DNA from: Phytohabitans aurantiacus
GTDB taxonomy: Bacteria > Actinomycetota > Actinomycetes > Mycobacteriales > Micromonosporaceae
Assembly (NCBI RefSeq): GCF_027923225.1
Contig: NZ_BSDI01000012.1
Span: 71,456 to 135,455, forward strand
DNA length: 64,000 bases
Reading direction: 5' to 3'
Positions 1-7,577 of this stretch are shown here, piece by piece (the first letter of the stretch is position 1; every line of letters starts with the position of its first letter). The notes beneath the pieces are model-generated. The model worked only from the letters and a program-made list of their open reading frames with translations. It did no database searches and was not told where the DNA came from. A program made the translations under genes and the position numbers.

Positions 1-79
1 CTTCGCCGCTGATGTCGTCGGGCGGTACGCAGCCGGAGAGCACCAGCGCCAGGGCGCACAAAGTAAGGAGGGACCGCAC
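1..79 (-). CDS. Putative lipoprotein, N-terminal fragment
   Basis: This is the start of a gene that runs off the left edge. Reading the minus strand from a GTG at 79 gives MRSLLTLCALALVLSGC and then VPPDDISGE. That is a basic residue, a hydrophobic stretch and a lipobox (LSGC), the signature of a lipoprotein exported and lipidated at the Cys. Only 26 residues are visible, so the mature function cannot be assigned. No strong ribosome binding site precedes the GTG, and the frame is open upstream to a stop at about 139, so the exact start is uncertain. It is co-directional with leuA and lies about 180 bases downstream of it, separated by palindromic DNA. Confidence 0.55.
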   Translation of the reverse strand, partial: MRSLLTLCALALVLSGCVPPDDISGE

Positions 80-131
80 ACCACAAGCTTGCGGCCCAGG
101 AGCAAGGCTGGCCAGCGCGCCACGCCGCTCC

Positions 132-251
132 CATGATCAGGGCGTCCCTGAAGTTGCCCTAACGACTTGAGGGATGAATGGTCCGAGTCGCTGCGCGGCG
201 CCTACGCACGACGAGGTAAGCGACTCGGACCGTTCACAGCCCTGATCAACG
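132..251. repeat. Nested palindrome: GATCAGGGCG family copy interrupted by a second palindrome
   Basis: The left arm (132-153, beginning catgatcagggcgtccctga) and the partial right arm (166-174, cttgaggga) match the intact copies at 6076-6135 and 50900-50959. The remainder of the right arm, gccctgatca, appears only at 239-248. Bases 175-238 between them are a separate inverted repeat. Its 18-nt arms (175-192 and 219-236) differ at one position and flank a 26-nt loop. The whole lies between the end of leuA and the next gene on the same strand, so it could act as a leuA terminator. Confidence 0.8.
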
Positions 252-260
252 GAGAGAGGG

Positions 261-1982
261 TCAGCGGTTGACGGCGCTGGTAACGGCCTTGATGGAAGCG
301 GTGACGATGTTGGGGTCGAGGCCGATGCCCCAGACGGTGCGACCGTCCACATCGCATTCGATGTAGGCCGCGGCCTGCGCGTCGCCGCCGGCGGACATGG
401 CGTGCTCGTGGTAGTCCAACAGGCGTACCTGCACGCCAATCGACTGCAGAGCGTTGATGTACGCGTCGATGGGGCCGTTGCCGACCGCGGCGACCGAGCG
501 GGCCGAGCCGTCGAACTCGATGTCGGCGGTGATCTCCACCTTGCCGTCGATGGTGGCCACCCGATAGTCGTTCATGGCGACCCGCCCGGCACCGAAGTAC
601 TCGGCCGCGAAGATGCCCCACATCCGGCCGGGCTCGACCTCGCCGCCCTCGTTGTCGGTGTACTGCTGCACGACGCCGGAGAACTCGATCTGCAGCCGCC
701 GCGGCAGGTCGAGGTGGTGCTCCTCCTTCATGATGTACGCCACGCCGCCCTTGCCGGACTGCGAGTTGACCCGGATGACGGCCTCGTAGCTGCGGCCCAG
801 GTCCTTCGGGTCGATCGGCAGGTAAGGCACCGCCCAGTCGTACTTGTCGATCTCCACGCCGGCGGTCGCCGAGTCAGCGGCCAGCGCGTCGAAGCCCTTC
901 TTGATGGCGTCCTGGTGGGAGCCCGAGAAGGCGGTGTAGACCAGGTCACCGGCGTACGGGTGGCGCTCGTGAACTGGCAGCTGGTTGCAGTACTCGACGG
1001 TCCGCTTGATCTCGTCGATGTTGCTGAAGTCGATCTGTGGATCGATGCCCTGCGAGAACAGGTTCAGGCCCAGCGTCACCAGGTCGACGTTGCCGGTGCG
1101 CTCACCGTTGCCGAACAGGCAACCCTCGACCCGGTCGGCGCCGGCCAGCAGGCCCAGCTCGGCGGCGGCGACGCCGGTGCCGCGGTCGTTGTGCGGGTGC
1201 AGGGACAGCACGACGGAGTCACGGCGCGGCAGGTGCCGGTGCATCCACTCGATCGAGTCCGCGTACACGTTGGGCGTGGCCATCTCGACGGTGGCCGGCA
1301 GGTTGATGATCAGCGGACGGTCGGGCGTGGGGTCCACCACGTCGATGACCGCGCTGCAGATCTCCAGCGCGTAGTCCAGCTCGGTGCCGGTGTACGACTC
1401 CGGGGAGTACTCGTAGAAGATGTCGGTGTCCGGCGTGTGGATCTCGGCGTACTTCTTGCACAGCCGAGCCGCGGACGTGGCGATGTCGGTGATGCCGTCG
1501 CGGTCCAGGCCGAACACGACGCGGCGCTGTAACACCGAGGTCGAGTTGTAGAAGTGGACGATGGCCCGCTTGGCGCCGCGGATCGACTCGAAGGTGCGGT
1601 CGATCAGGTGCTCCCGGCACTGCACCAGGACCTGGATGGTGACGTCGTCGGGGATCAGATCCTGCTCGATGAGCTGGCGTACGAAGTCGTAGTCGGTCTG
1701 GCTCGCCGACGGGAAGCCGACCTCGATCTCCTTGTAGCCCATCTGCACCAGCAGGTTGAACATGCGGCGCTTGCGCTCGGGCGACATCGGGTCGATCAGG
1801 GCCTGGTTGCCGTCGCGCAGGTCGACGGCGCACCAGCGGGGCGCCACCTCCACCCGGCGGGTCGGCCACTGGCGGTCGGGCAGGTCGATGGCGAACTGCT
1901 GGTGGTACGGCTGGTAGCGCTGGAACGGCATGCGGCTCGGGCTCTGCCGAGCAATGGGGTCAGCGCCGGCTACTTCTGACAC
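261..1982 (-). CDS. leuA: 2-isopropylmalate synthase
   Basis: This is the first committed enzyme of leucine synthesis, condensing acetyl-CoA with 2-ketoisovalerate in the cytoplasm. The 573-residue product has the TIM-barrel catalytic domain. CAVDLRDGNQALIDPM near residue 50 carries the metal-binding Arg-Asp pair, and SLHPHNDRGTG supplies the metal-binding histidines. The C-terminal third is the LeuA regulatory domain (AAVGNGPIDAYINAL) that binds leucine for feedback inhibition. The GTG at 1982 is chosen because AAGGAGC lies five bases upstream and the protein then begins VSEVAGADPIARQSPSRM, in line with other actinobacterial LeuA proteins. Longer upstream reading runs into the leader region. 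The gene is preceded by a leucine-rich leader peptide and is divergent from lysC-asd two genes away, as in M. tuberculosis. Confidence 0.97.
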   Translation of the reverse strand: MSEVAGADPIARQSPSRMPFQRYQPYHQQFAIDLPDRQWPTRRVEVAPRWCAVDLRDGNQALIDPMSPERKRRMFNLLVQMGYKEIEVGFPSASQTDYDFVRQLIEQDLIPDDVTIQVLVQCREHLIDRTFESIRGAKRAIVHFYNSTSVLQRRVVFGLDRDGITDIATSAARLCKKYAEIHTPDTDIFYEYSPESYTGTELDYALEICSAVIDVVDPTPDRPLIINLPATVEMATPNVYADSIEWMHRHLPRRDSVVLSLHPHNDRGTGVAAAELGLLAGADRVEGCLFGNGERTGNVDLVTLGLNLFSQGIDPQIDFSNIDEIKRTVEYCNQLPVHERHPYAGDLVYTAFSGSHQDAIKKGFDALAADSATAGVEIDKYDWAVPYLPIDPKDLGRSYEAVIRVNSQSGKGGVAYIMKEEHHLDLPRRLQIEFSGVVQQYTDNEGGEVEPGRMWGIFAAEYFGAGRVAMNDYRVATIDGKVEITADIEFDGSARSVAAVGNGPIDAYINALQSIGVQVRLLDYHEHAMSAGGDAQAAAYIECDVDGRTVWGIGLDPNIVTASIKAVTSAVNR

Positions 1983-2130
1983 GGAAGGCTCCTTGAGGAA
2001 GTCATGTGACTGGGTCTCGAACGGGCAAGACCGGCGCGCACGCCAAGACTCCGCGACGAGGTGCCGGCCTAGAGGGCCTCGTCGCGGCGGCGAAGAAGGA
2101 GCGCCTGCCACATGACAAACGACACTCTAG
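1983..2130 (-). promoter_or_regulatory. leuA leader with attenuator-like structures
   Basis: The leader holds a 14-residue peptide gene (2069-2113). It also holds a perfect 11-bp inverted repeat (2051-2061 with 2077-2087) that overlaps the end of that peptide gene. The segment GCTCCTT, within the peptide's consecutive Leu codons (2102-2096 on the transcript), is exactly complementary to AAGGAGC, the leuA Shine-Dalgarno (1994-1988). A TAGAGT box at 2129-2124 could be the -10 element, placing the transcript start close to the peptide ATG. It overlaps the stop codon of the upstream nitroreductase gene. There is no T-box architecture. Confidence 0.65.
2069..2113 (-). CDS. leuL: leuA leader peptide
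   Basis: This is a 14-codon reading frame on the minus strand encoding MWQALLLRRRDEAL. It has three consecutive Leu codons (CTC CTT CTT) and a fourth just before the TAG stop. CTT is rare in GC-rich actinobacterial genes, so its double use here suits a sensor of charged tRNA-Leu. The frame starts about 10 bases after a TAGAGT -10-like box with no Shine-Dalgarno, so translation may be nearly leaderless. It ends 86 bases before the leuA GTG. Leucine-rich leader peptides ahead of leuA have been proposed in actinobacteria. The link here rests on position and codon content. The gene symbol is used by analogy. Confidence 0.7.
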   Translation of the reverse strand: MWQALLLRRRDEAL

Positions 2131-2672
2131 GTGATCGCCGCGCCGATTGCCAGCTCGGAGCGTGGGCGGCGGCGACGCAGAGTGATCTCAAGGGTCCGCA
2201 GGTCGGGTGGGAGTGACCCCGGGTCACCGAGGCGGCCGATCGCTAGAACGACCTTGGGAAGCAGATCGTCGGGCAGGTCGAGGTCGGCGCGCAGGCCACC
2301 GCGATCGATGCCCGTGATCTGGTGGACGTGCAGGCGCAGCGCCGTCGCCTGTACTGAGAGATGCGCCACAGCCTGCCCCAGGTCGTACGCCGCGTGGGGC
2401 GTGCCGGGGTCGACGACGTATCCGGCGACGATCAGCGCGGACGCGCTGCCTGCCCACCGCTGGCTGGCGGCGGCGAGGTTGGTGAAGATCCGTTTATGCG
2501 TCTCGGTGTGGCGCCGGCCCACCAGGAAGCGCCACGGCTGGCTGTTTCCCACCGATGGCGCCCAACGGGCGGCCTCCAGGAGCGAGGCGATGTCATGGTC
2601 GGCCAGCTGGGCGGCCGGGTCGAACGCACGCGGACTCCACCGAGTCGCGAGCAAGGGGTGTAGCTCGGACAT
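2127..2672 (-). CDS. Nitroreductase family protein
   Basis: This is an FMN-dependent NAD(P)H oxidoreductase-like protein of 181 residues, presumably a cytoplasmic dimer that reduces nitro or quinone-type substrates. The N-terminus has the family arginine pattern RWSPRAF (residues 11-17). APSVGNSQPWRF at about 38-49 is the FMN-contacting APSxxNxQPW motif. The centre (AAYDLGQAVAHLSVQATAL) is the helix that packs against the flavin. The length is typical of the short nitroreductases. The true substrate cannot be read from sequence. The gene lies directly upstream of leuA on the same strand, its stop overlapping the putative leader -10 box, and downstream of a lipoprotein gene. No functional link to leucine synthesis is implied. 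Confidence 0.85.
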   Translation of the reverse strand: MSELHPLLATRWSPRAFDPAAQLADHDIASLLEAARWAPSVGNSQPWRFLVGRRHTETHKRIFTNLAAASQRWAGSASALIVAGYVVDPGTPHAAYDLGQAVAHLSVQATALRLHVHQITGIDRGGLRADLDLPDDLLPKVVLAIGRLGDPGSLPPDLRTLEITLRRRRPRSELAIGAAIT

Positions 2673-2756
2673 GGCGCCGAGTGTGCCCCAATGGGCGGTT
2701 GGTCACCACCCCGGGGTCACTTGGCGTGTCCATAACCCGACGACACGTGATCGCAT

Positions 2757-3566
2757 TCACCCGTTCGGGGACGGACTCGACTCGCTCGGAGATGGCTCCG
2801 CGGTGGGCGTCGGCGGTGCCGCCATGCCGAGCGGTTCGCCGTTGACGATCGACCCGGCGAGGGTGATCGTGGCCGGTGCCGCCGCGGGCGGGTTCGTGAG
2901 CTTCAGCGTGCCGTACGCCAGCCGGGCGGCGGTCAGTGTGCCATCGCCGTCGTAGCAGTAGATGCCCACGTCGAGCGGCGCCTTCAACGAGGTGGTCGTC
3001 GACTCGACGGAAAAGCAGGTGCCCTGGGCGCCGGAGATCGGCTTGGTGACCGATACCGCCAGCGGCGCGTCCCGGTCGATCAGCACCTCCCGCGAGTCGG
3101 TGAACGGATGCCATACGCGCGGGTCGACCTTGGCGTCCACGCGACCGCCGGGCTTGGCCACCCGCACGCACGTGGGCTGCAGCGGCCGGGACGACGACGG
3201 CAGCGCGCACTGGTAGATGCCCTCGCCGTTCTGGGCCATCGACACGTCGGCGGTGCCACCGAGTGCCGCCTCCGGGATGTCGATCCGCCAACTCCCGTCC
3301 GTGGCGCTCGTCACCACGACGGTCCGGTCCGGCCGTCCGGAGACCGAGAGCGTGTAGGTCGCGGTGAGCTTGCGGTCCTTCGCCGCCGCGGCGAGTCCGG
3401 CCAGCTGCTGGCGCGCGTCACCGGCACCTGTCGCCGCAGGTGGCGCCGGGGCTGTCGCCGCAGGTGCCGGATCATCCGAACCGCAGGCCGTCAGCGCGAT
3501 CAGACCAGCGATCACGCCGGCGCCGAGGGGTCCGCGGAAGATGGCGGAGCGCACACTCACGTTCAC
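2757..3566 (-). CDS. Secreted lipoprotein of unknown function
   Basis: A 269-residue product begins with a signal peptide ending in the lipobox LTAC (SAIFRGPLGAGVIAGLIALTAC), so it should be anchored outside the membrane through the Cys. A Pro/Ala-rich linker follows, then a beta-rich domain resembling LppX/LprG-type or generic actinobacterial lipoproteins (TYTLSVSGRPDRTVVV, then SWRIDIP). Two cysteine-containing segments (YQCALP and PTCVRV) and another pair (GTCFSV and IYCYDG) may form disulfides. The tail is Pro/Ser-rich. GTG at 3566 is preferred over the ATG at 3602 because the longer form adds 12 hydrophilic residues before the signal peptide; further GTG codons at 3560 and 3554 are possible. 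I do not recognise a specific family. Confidence 0.75.
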   Translation of the reverse strand: MNVSVRSAIFRGPLGAGVIAGLIALTACGSDDPAPAATAPAPPAATGAGDARQQLAGLAAAAKDRKLTATYTLSVSGRPDRTVVVTSATDGSWRIDIPEAALGGTADVSMAQNGEGIYQCALPSSSRPLQPTCVRVAKPGGRVDAKVDPRVWHPFTDSREVLIDRDAPLAVSVTKPISGAQGTCFSVESTTTSLKAPLDVGIYCYDGDGTLTAARLAYGTLKLTNPPAAAPATITLAGSIVNGEPLGMAAPPTPTAEPSPSESSPSPNG

Positions 3567-3741
3567 ATTCTCGGGCCGGATTTCCGTGTGGGCCGTTGAC
3601 ACGCCGGAGGGCGGGCGCTGGTTGCGGGCCGGATGCTGGGATCGCGTGTTCGCGTGGTCACTGCGCGCCGGTACCCTGGGGGCGACTTACTCGGCGCCGC
3701 CGGTCCGCCCGGCGGCGCTTGGCACGAAGGGGCGAACTGCC

Positions 3742-5007
3742 GTGGCGCTGGTGGTGCAGAAGTACGGTGGCTCCTCGGTCGCCGACGCCGAACGCATCAA
3801 GCGGGTCGCCGAGCGCATCGTCGCCGCGCGCAAGGCCGGCGACGACGTGGTCGTCGTGGTCTCCGCGATGGGCGACACCACCGACGAGCTGCTCGACCTG
3901 GCGCACCAGGTGAGCCCGCTGCCCGCCGGGCGCGAGCTCGACATGCTGCTCACCGCGGGCGAGCGGATCTCCATGGCGCTGCTCGCGATGGCGATCCAGA
4001 ACCTCGGGTACGAGGCGCGCTCTTACACCGGCTCGCAGGCGGGGGTCATCACCACGTCGGTGCACGGGCGGGCCCGGATCATCGACGTGACGCCGGGCCG
4101 GCTGCGCGGCGCGCTCGACGAGGGCGCGATCGCGATCGTCGCCGGCTTCCAGGGCGTCTCCCAGGACACCAAAGACATCACGACGCTGGGCCGCGGTGGG
4201 TCGGACACCACTGCGGTGGCACTCGCCGCAGCGCTGCACGCGGACGTCTGCGAGATCTATACGGACGTCGACGGCGTCTTCACCGCAGACCCGCGGATCG
4301 TGCCCAATGCACGCCATATCCGGCAGATCACGTACGAAGAGATGCTGGAGCTAGCGGCGTGCGGCACGAAGGTGCTGCACTTGCGCAGCGTGGAATATGC
4401 GCGCCGGGCGGGGCTGCCGATCCACGTCCGCTCGTCGTACTCGTACAACACCGGCACCATGGTCACCGGAGCGATGGAGGACCTTCCGTTGGAGCAGGCA
4501 CTGATCACCGGGGTCGCCCACGAACGCAGCGAGGCGAAGATCACGATCGTCGCTGTACCGGACGAGCCGGGTGCGGCCGCGCGGATCTTCGAGACGGTCG
4601 CCAACGCGGAGATCAATCTCGACATGATCGTGCAGAACGTCTCCACCGAGGGGACCGGTCGCACGGATATCTCGTTCACGCTTCCCAAGGCCGACGGGCC
4701 GACGGCGATGGCCGCGCTCAGCAAGATCCAGGAACCCGTGAAGTTCAAGGGTCTCCTTTACGACGACCATGTCGGTAAGGTGTCGCTGATCGGAGCGGGC
4801 ATGCGGTCGCACCCCGGCGTCGCGGCGAGTTTCTTCGCGGCGCTCGGCGAGGCAGGCGTCAACATCGAGATGATCTCCACATCGGAGATCCGGGTGTCGG
4901 TGGTCTGCCGCGACACCGACCTCGACGCGGCCGTGCGCGCTGTTCACGAAGCTTTCGACCTCGGCGGTACGGAGGAAGCGGTCGTATACGCCGGGACGGG
5001 GAGGTAA
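3742..5007 (+). CDS. lysC: Aspartokinase (alpha form; internal start for a beta form likely)
   Basis: It phosphorylates aspartate, the entry step to lysine, threonine, methionine and diaminopimelate. GTG at 3742, with AAGG twelve bases upstream, gives the usual 421 residues beginning MALVVQKYGGSS; the open frame further upstream is non-coding. KYGGSS near residue 7, SAMGDTTDEL at about 43, the TAGERIS segment and LGRGGSDTTAVALAA are amino-acid-kinase ATP and substrate motifs. The C-terminal 170 residues are two ACT domains (ITIVAVPDEPGAAARIF, VSLIGAGMRSHPGVAASFF) that bind lysine and threonine. An in-frame ATG at 4474 (MEDLPLEQAL) with an upstream GGAG sits where the separate beta subunit starts in Corynebacterium LysC. 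It is followed after 7 bases by asd. Confidence 0.96.
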   Translation: MALVVQKYGGSSVADAERIKRVAERIVAARKAGDDVVVVVSAMGDTTDELLDLAHQVSPLPAGRELDMLLTAGERISMALLAMAIQNLGYEARSYTGSQAGVITTSVHGRARIIDVTPGRLRGALDEGAIAIVAGFQGVSQDTKDITTLGRGGSDTTAVALAAALHADVCEIYTDVDGVFTADPRIVPNARHIRQITYEEMLELAACGTKVLHLRSVEYARRAGLPIHVRSSYSYNTGTMVTGAMEDLPLEQALITGVAHERSEAKITIVAVPDEPGAAARIFETVANAEINLDMIVQNVSTEGTGRTDISFTLPKADGPTAMAALSKIQEPVKFKGLLYDDHVGKVSLIGAGMRSHPGVAASFFAALGEAGVNIEMISTSEIRVSVVCRDTDLDAAVRAVHEAFDLGGTEEAVVYAGTGR

Positions 5008-5014
5008 AGCTCCT

Positions 5015-6070
5015 ATGGCCGGACCCACGCTGGCTGTCGTCGGGGCGACCGGAGCCGTCGGCACCGTCATGTGCGAGCTGCTCTCGTCGCGGCGAAACGT
5101 CTGGGGCGAGATCCGCATGGTGGCCTCGGCGCGTTCGGCCGGTAAGAAGATCATGTGTCGGGGCGAGGAGCTGACGGTTCAGGCGCTCGCTCCCGAGGTG
5201 TTCGACGGTGTCGACGTGGCCATGTTCGACGTGCCCGACGAGGTGTCCGCGGAGTGGGCGCCGGTCGCGACCGCCCGCGGCGCGGTGGTGGTCGACAACT
5301 CCGGCGCGTTCCGCATGGACAGGGACGTGCCGCTCGTCGTTCCCGAGATCAACCCGGAGCAGGTACGCAACCGGCCCAAGGGCATCATCGCCAACGCCAA
5401 CTGCACCACGCTCGCCATGATCGTGGCGGTGGCGCCGCTGCACCGGGAGTACGGCCTGCGCGAGCTGGTGCTCGCCTCGTACCAGGCGGTTTCCGGCGCC
5501 GGCCAGGTCGGCGTCGACACGCTGCACGACCAGCTCGCGAAGATCGCCGGTGACCGGGTGCTCGGTTCGCGGCCCGGCAACGTCCGGCAAGCCGTGGGCG
5601 ACGACCTCGGACCGTTCCCGGCTCCGCTCGCGCTCAACGTCGTGCCGTGGGCCGGGTCACTCAAGGACGCCGGCTGGTCGTCCGAGGAGCTGAAGCTCCG
5701 CAACGAGTCGCGCAAGATCCTTGGCCTGCCAGACCTGAAGGTCTCGGCCACGTGCGTGCGCGTACCGGTCGTGACCGGTCATTCCGTGGCTGTGCACGCT
5801 GTTTTCGGCACCGAGGTCGACGCCGAGGGAGCCCGCGAGGCGGTGCGCAACGCGCCCGGCGTGATCCTGGTCGACGACCCGGCCGCCGGGGAGTTCCCGA
5901 TGCCGATCGACGCGGTCGGCACCGACCCGTCGTGGGTGGGCCGGCTGCGGCGCTCGATGGACGACCCGCGCGCGCTCGACCTCTTCGTCACCGGCGACAA
6001 CCTGCGCAAGGGCGCGGCACTCAACACAGCCCAGATCGCGGAGCTGCTCGCGGTGGAGCTGGCGCGCTAA
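5015..6070 (+). CDS. asd: Aspartate-semialdehyde dehydrogenase
   Basis: It reduces aspartyl phosphate to aspartate semialdehyde with NADPH, directly after LysC in the pathway. The 351-residue protein starts with the Rossmann motif VVGATGAVGTVMCELL. The catalytic Cys is at about residue 130 in NANCTT, with SYQAVSGAG following and the C-terminal histidine region RVPVVTGHSVAV. The Shine-Dalgarno is the GGGAGG overlapping the lysC stop, so the two genes should be translated as one operon, as in most actinobacteria. The gene ends a few bases before a strong palindrome (6076-6135) that also abuts the convergent GGDEF gene. Confidence 0.97.
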   Translation: MAGPTLAVVGATGAVGTVMCELLSSRRNVWGEIRMVASARSAGKKIMCRGEELTVQALAPEVFDGVDVAMFDVPDEVSAEWAPVATARGAVVVDNSGAFRMDRDVPLVVPEINPEQVRNRPKGIIANANCTTLAMIVAVAPLHREYGLRELVLASYQAVSGAGQVGVDTLHDQLAKIAGDRVLGSRPGNVRQAVGDDLGPFPAPLALNVVPWAGSLKDAGWSSEELKLRNESRKILGLPDLKVSATCVRVPVVTGHSVAVHAVFGTEVDAEGAREAVRNAPGVILVDDPAAGEFPMPIDAVGTDPSWVGRLRRSMDDPRALDLFVTGDNLRKGAALNTAQIAELLAVELAR

Positions 6071-6075
6071 ACCCC

Positions 6076-6135
6076 GCCGTGATCAGGGCGTCCCTGAAGC
6101 TGCTCTAACGACTTGAGGGACGCCCTGATCACGGC
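6076..6135. repeat. Palindrome, GATCAGGGCG family, intact copy
   Basis: Arms of 24 nt (6076-6099 and 6112-6135) match at 23 positions around a 12-nt loop. The left arm reads gccgtgatcagggcgtccc and continues tgaag. The element fills the space between asd and the convergent diguanylate cyclase gene, and its right arm supplies that gene's TGA stop (6129-6131). The sequence is almost the same as at 50900-50959 and the interrupted copy at 132-251. A role as a bidirectional terminator is plausible, although no T-tract follows. Confidence 0.9.
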
Positions 6136-7544
6136 GAGTCGGCGAGGCGGACGCCGTCGCGGCCCTCGCGCTTGACGTCGTAGAGCGCGGCGTCGGCCCG
6201 TCGCAGGGTCAGCTCGGGCGCCTCACCGCGGCGACGCAGGGCGACGCCGACGCTGACGGTACGGCCGATCGTGCGGGCCGCCGACACGAGGCGCTCGCCG
6301 ATCCCGGTCGCCTCGTCGGGGCGCGCCACGTCGACCACCGCGACGAACTCGTCGCCGCCGATCCGGTACAGCTCGTCGCCGTGGCGCAGTGCGCTCTGCA
6401 GCGCCCGGGCCATCTCAACTAGCACCTGGTCGCCCGCCTGGTGGCCGTACGTGTCGTTGATGGTCTTGAACTGGTCGACGTCGATCGCGAGCAGGGCGGT
6501 GCGGTCCGGGGTGGCCCGTGCGATCCGCTCGCCGAACGAGCCCTGGTGCCGCAGGCCGGTCAGCGGATCGGAGGTGGCGCGCTCGCGCAGGTGCTCCAGC
6601 GTCTTGAGGCGGTCGAGGCAGGTCCACGCCTGGGTGGCCAGCAGCTCGACGAGGTTGACGGTCGCGGGGTCGGGCGTCACCACGCCCTCGTCGACGATCA
6701 GCAGGACGGCACCGATGTCGACCGGGCCGACCGGTACCGCGATCATCGATCGGACGCCCGCGTCGACCAGCTCCTCGAACCCGTGCGCGTCCAACGACGC
6801 GGGATCGCCGATCGTGTACGAGGTGCCGTGCCGCCGCGCACGCGCCACCGTACGGGTGCCGAGCCGGGCCCGCAGGCGCTGGCCCAGCGGCCCATCCACG
6901 CCGTACAGCCGGGCGCCGACCCGGGTGGGTACGGCCAGTACGGGCGTCGACAGGCCAGACACGTCGCGAGCCGCCTCGACGACGGTCGACAGCAGCTCAC
7001 GGTCGCTTCCCGCCGCGGTCAGCGCCACGGCGTGCCGCAGCAGGCGCTCACCACGGCTCTCCGCTGGCGGGCCGCCGAGCTGAGCGATGCGCTCGCCGAG
7101 CAGCTCCGCGATCTGCTCGGCGAGGTCGCGCCACAGGTCGGCGTCGACAGGTTCGGTCCACTCCAGATTGAGAGCGCCGATCGGCTGGCCGGAGGGGGCG
7201 AGGATCGGGGCGCAGACCTCCACGGCGACCTCTGGCCCGAGCGAGATGTAGTCGGGGTCGTTTCCGACTGCCAAGAGCACCTCGGACTTTCCCGACGTGA
7301 ACGCGCGGCCAGCGACCCCTTCCGCGGGCCGGATCGACGAGTACACCTGCCACGAGCCGGCCGCCGCGACGCACCGGAGGCGGTCGTGGACGTGAAGCAG
7401 GGTGGCGATCATGGCGGGCGTGTGGCGGCTGGCGGCGTCTACCGCGAGCGCGCACGCCTCTGAGACGGTCGCCGCCGTTGCCAGGCGCGCCGCCACATCG
7501 GAAAGCAGCAGATCAGGAGGCACGAGGGCGTCAACGATACTCAC
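6129..7544 (-). CDS. GAF-GAF-GGDEF diguanylate cyclase
   Basis: The protein should make cyclic di-GMP from GTP. Its 471 residues contain two GAF-like sensory regions (roughly 15-165 and 170-310) and a C-terminal GGDEF domain (about 320-470). The catalytic loop RIGGDEFVAVVD is intact. RHGD lies exactly five residues before GGDEF and matches the RxxD product-inhibition site, so feedback by c-di-GMP is expected. No EAL or HD-GYP domain, signal peptide or membrane helix is visible, so the enzyme is soluble and senses a cytoplasmic signal. The start is a GTG at 7544. Its stop lies inside the palindrome shared with asd. Confidence 0.93.
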   Translation of the reverse strand: MSIVDALVPPDLLLSDVAARLATAATVSEACALAVDAASRHTPAMIATLLHVHDRLRCVAAAGSWQVYSSIRPAEGVAGRAFTSGKSEVLLAVGNDPDYISLGPEVAVEVCAPILAPSGQPIGALNLEWTEPVDADLWRDLAEQIAELLGERIAQLGGPPAESRGERLLRHAVALTAAGSDRELLSTVVEAARDVSGLSTPVLAVPTRVGARLYGVDGPLGQRLRARLGTRTVARARRHGTSYTIGDPASLDAHGFEELVDAGVRSMIAVPVGPVDIGAVLLIVDEGVVTPDPATVNLVELLATQAWTCLDRLKTLEHLRERATSDPLTGLRHQGSFGERIARATPDRTALLAIDVDQFKTINDTYGHQAGDQVLVEMARALQSALRHGDELYRIGGDEFVAVVDVARPDEATGIGERLVSAARTIGRTVSVGVALRRRGEAPELTLRRADAALYDVKREGRDGVRLADSP

Positions 7545-7577
7545 CGTGCCTGCGTGAGAACTGTGGAGTGACCGAGT

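Noticed and set aside
402..1532. 376-codon open frame on the plus strand opposite leuA
   Set aside because: Composition is Val/Asp/Gly/Arg-rich and it mirrors leuA codons; no motif.
1983..2130. T-box riboswitch for leuA
   Set aside because: No T-box sequence, specifier loop or antiterminator is visible; the leader-peptide reading explains the region better.
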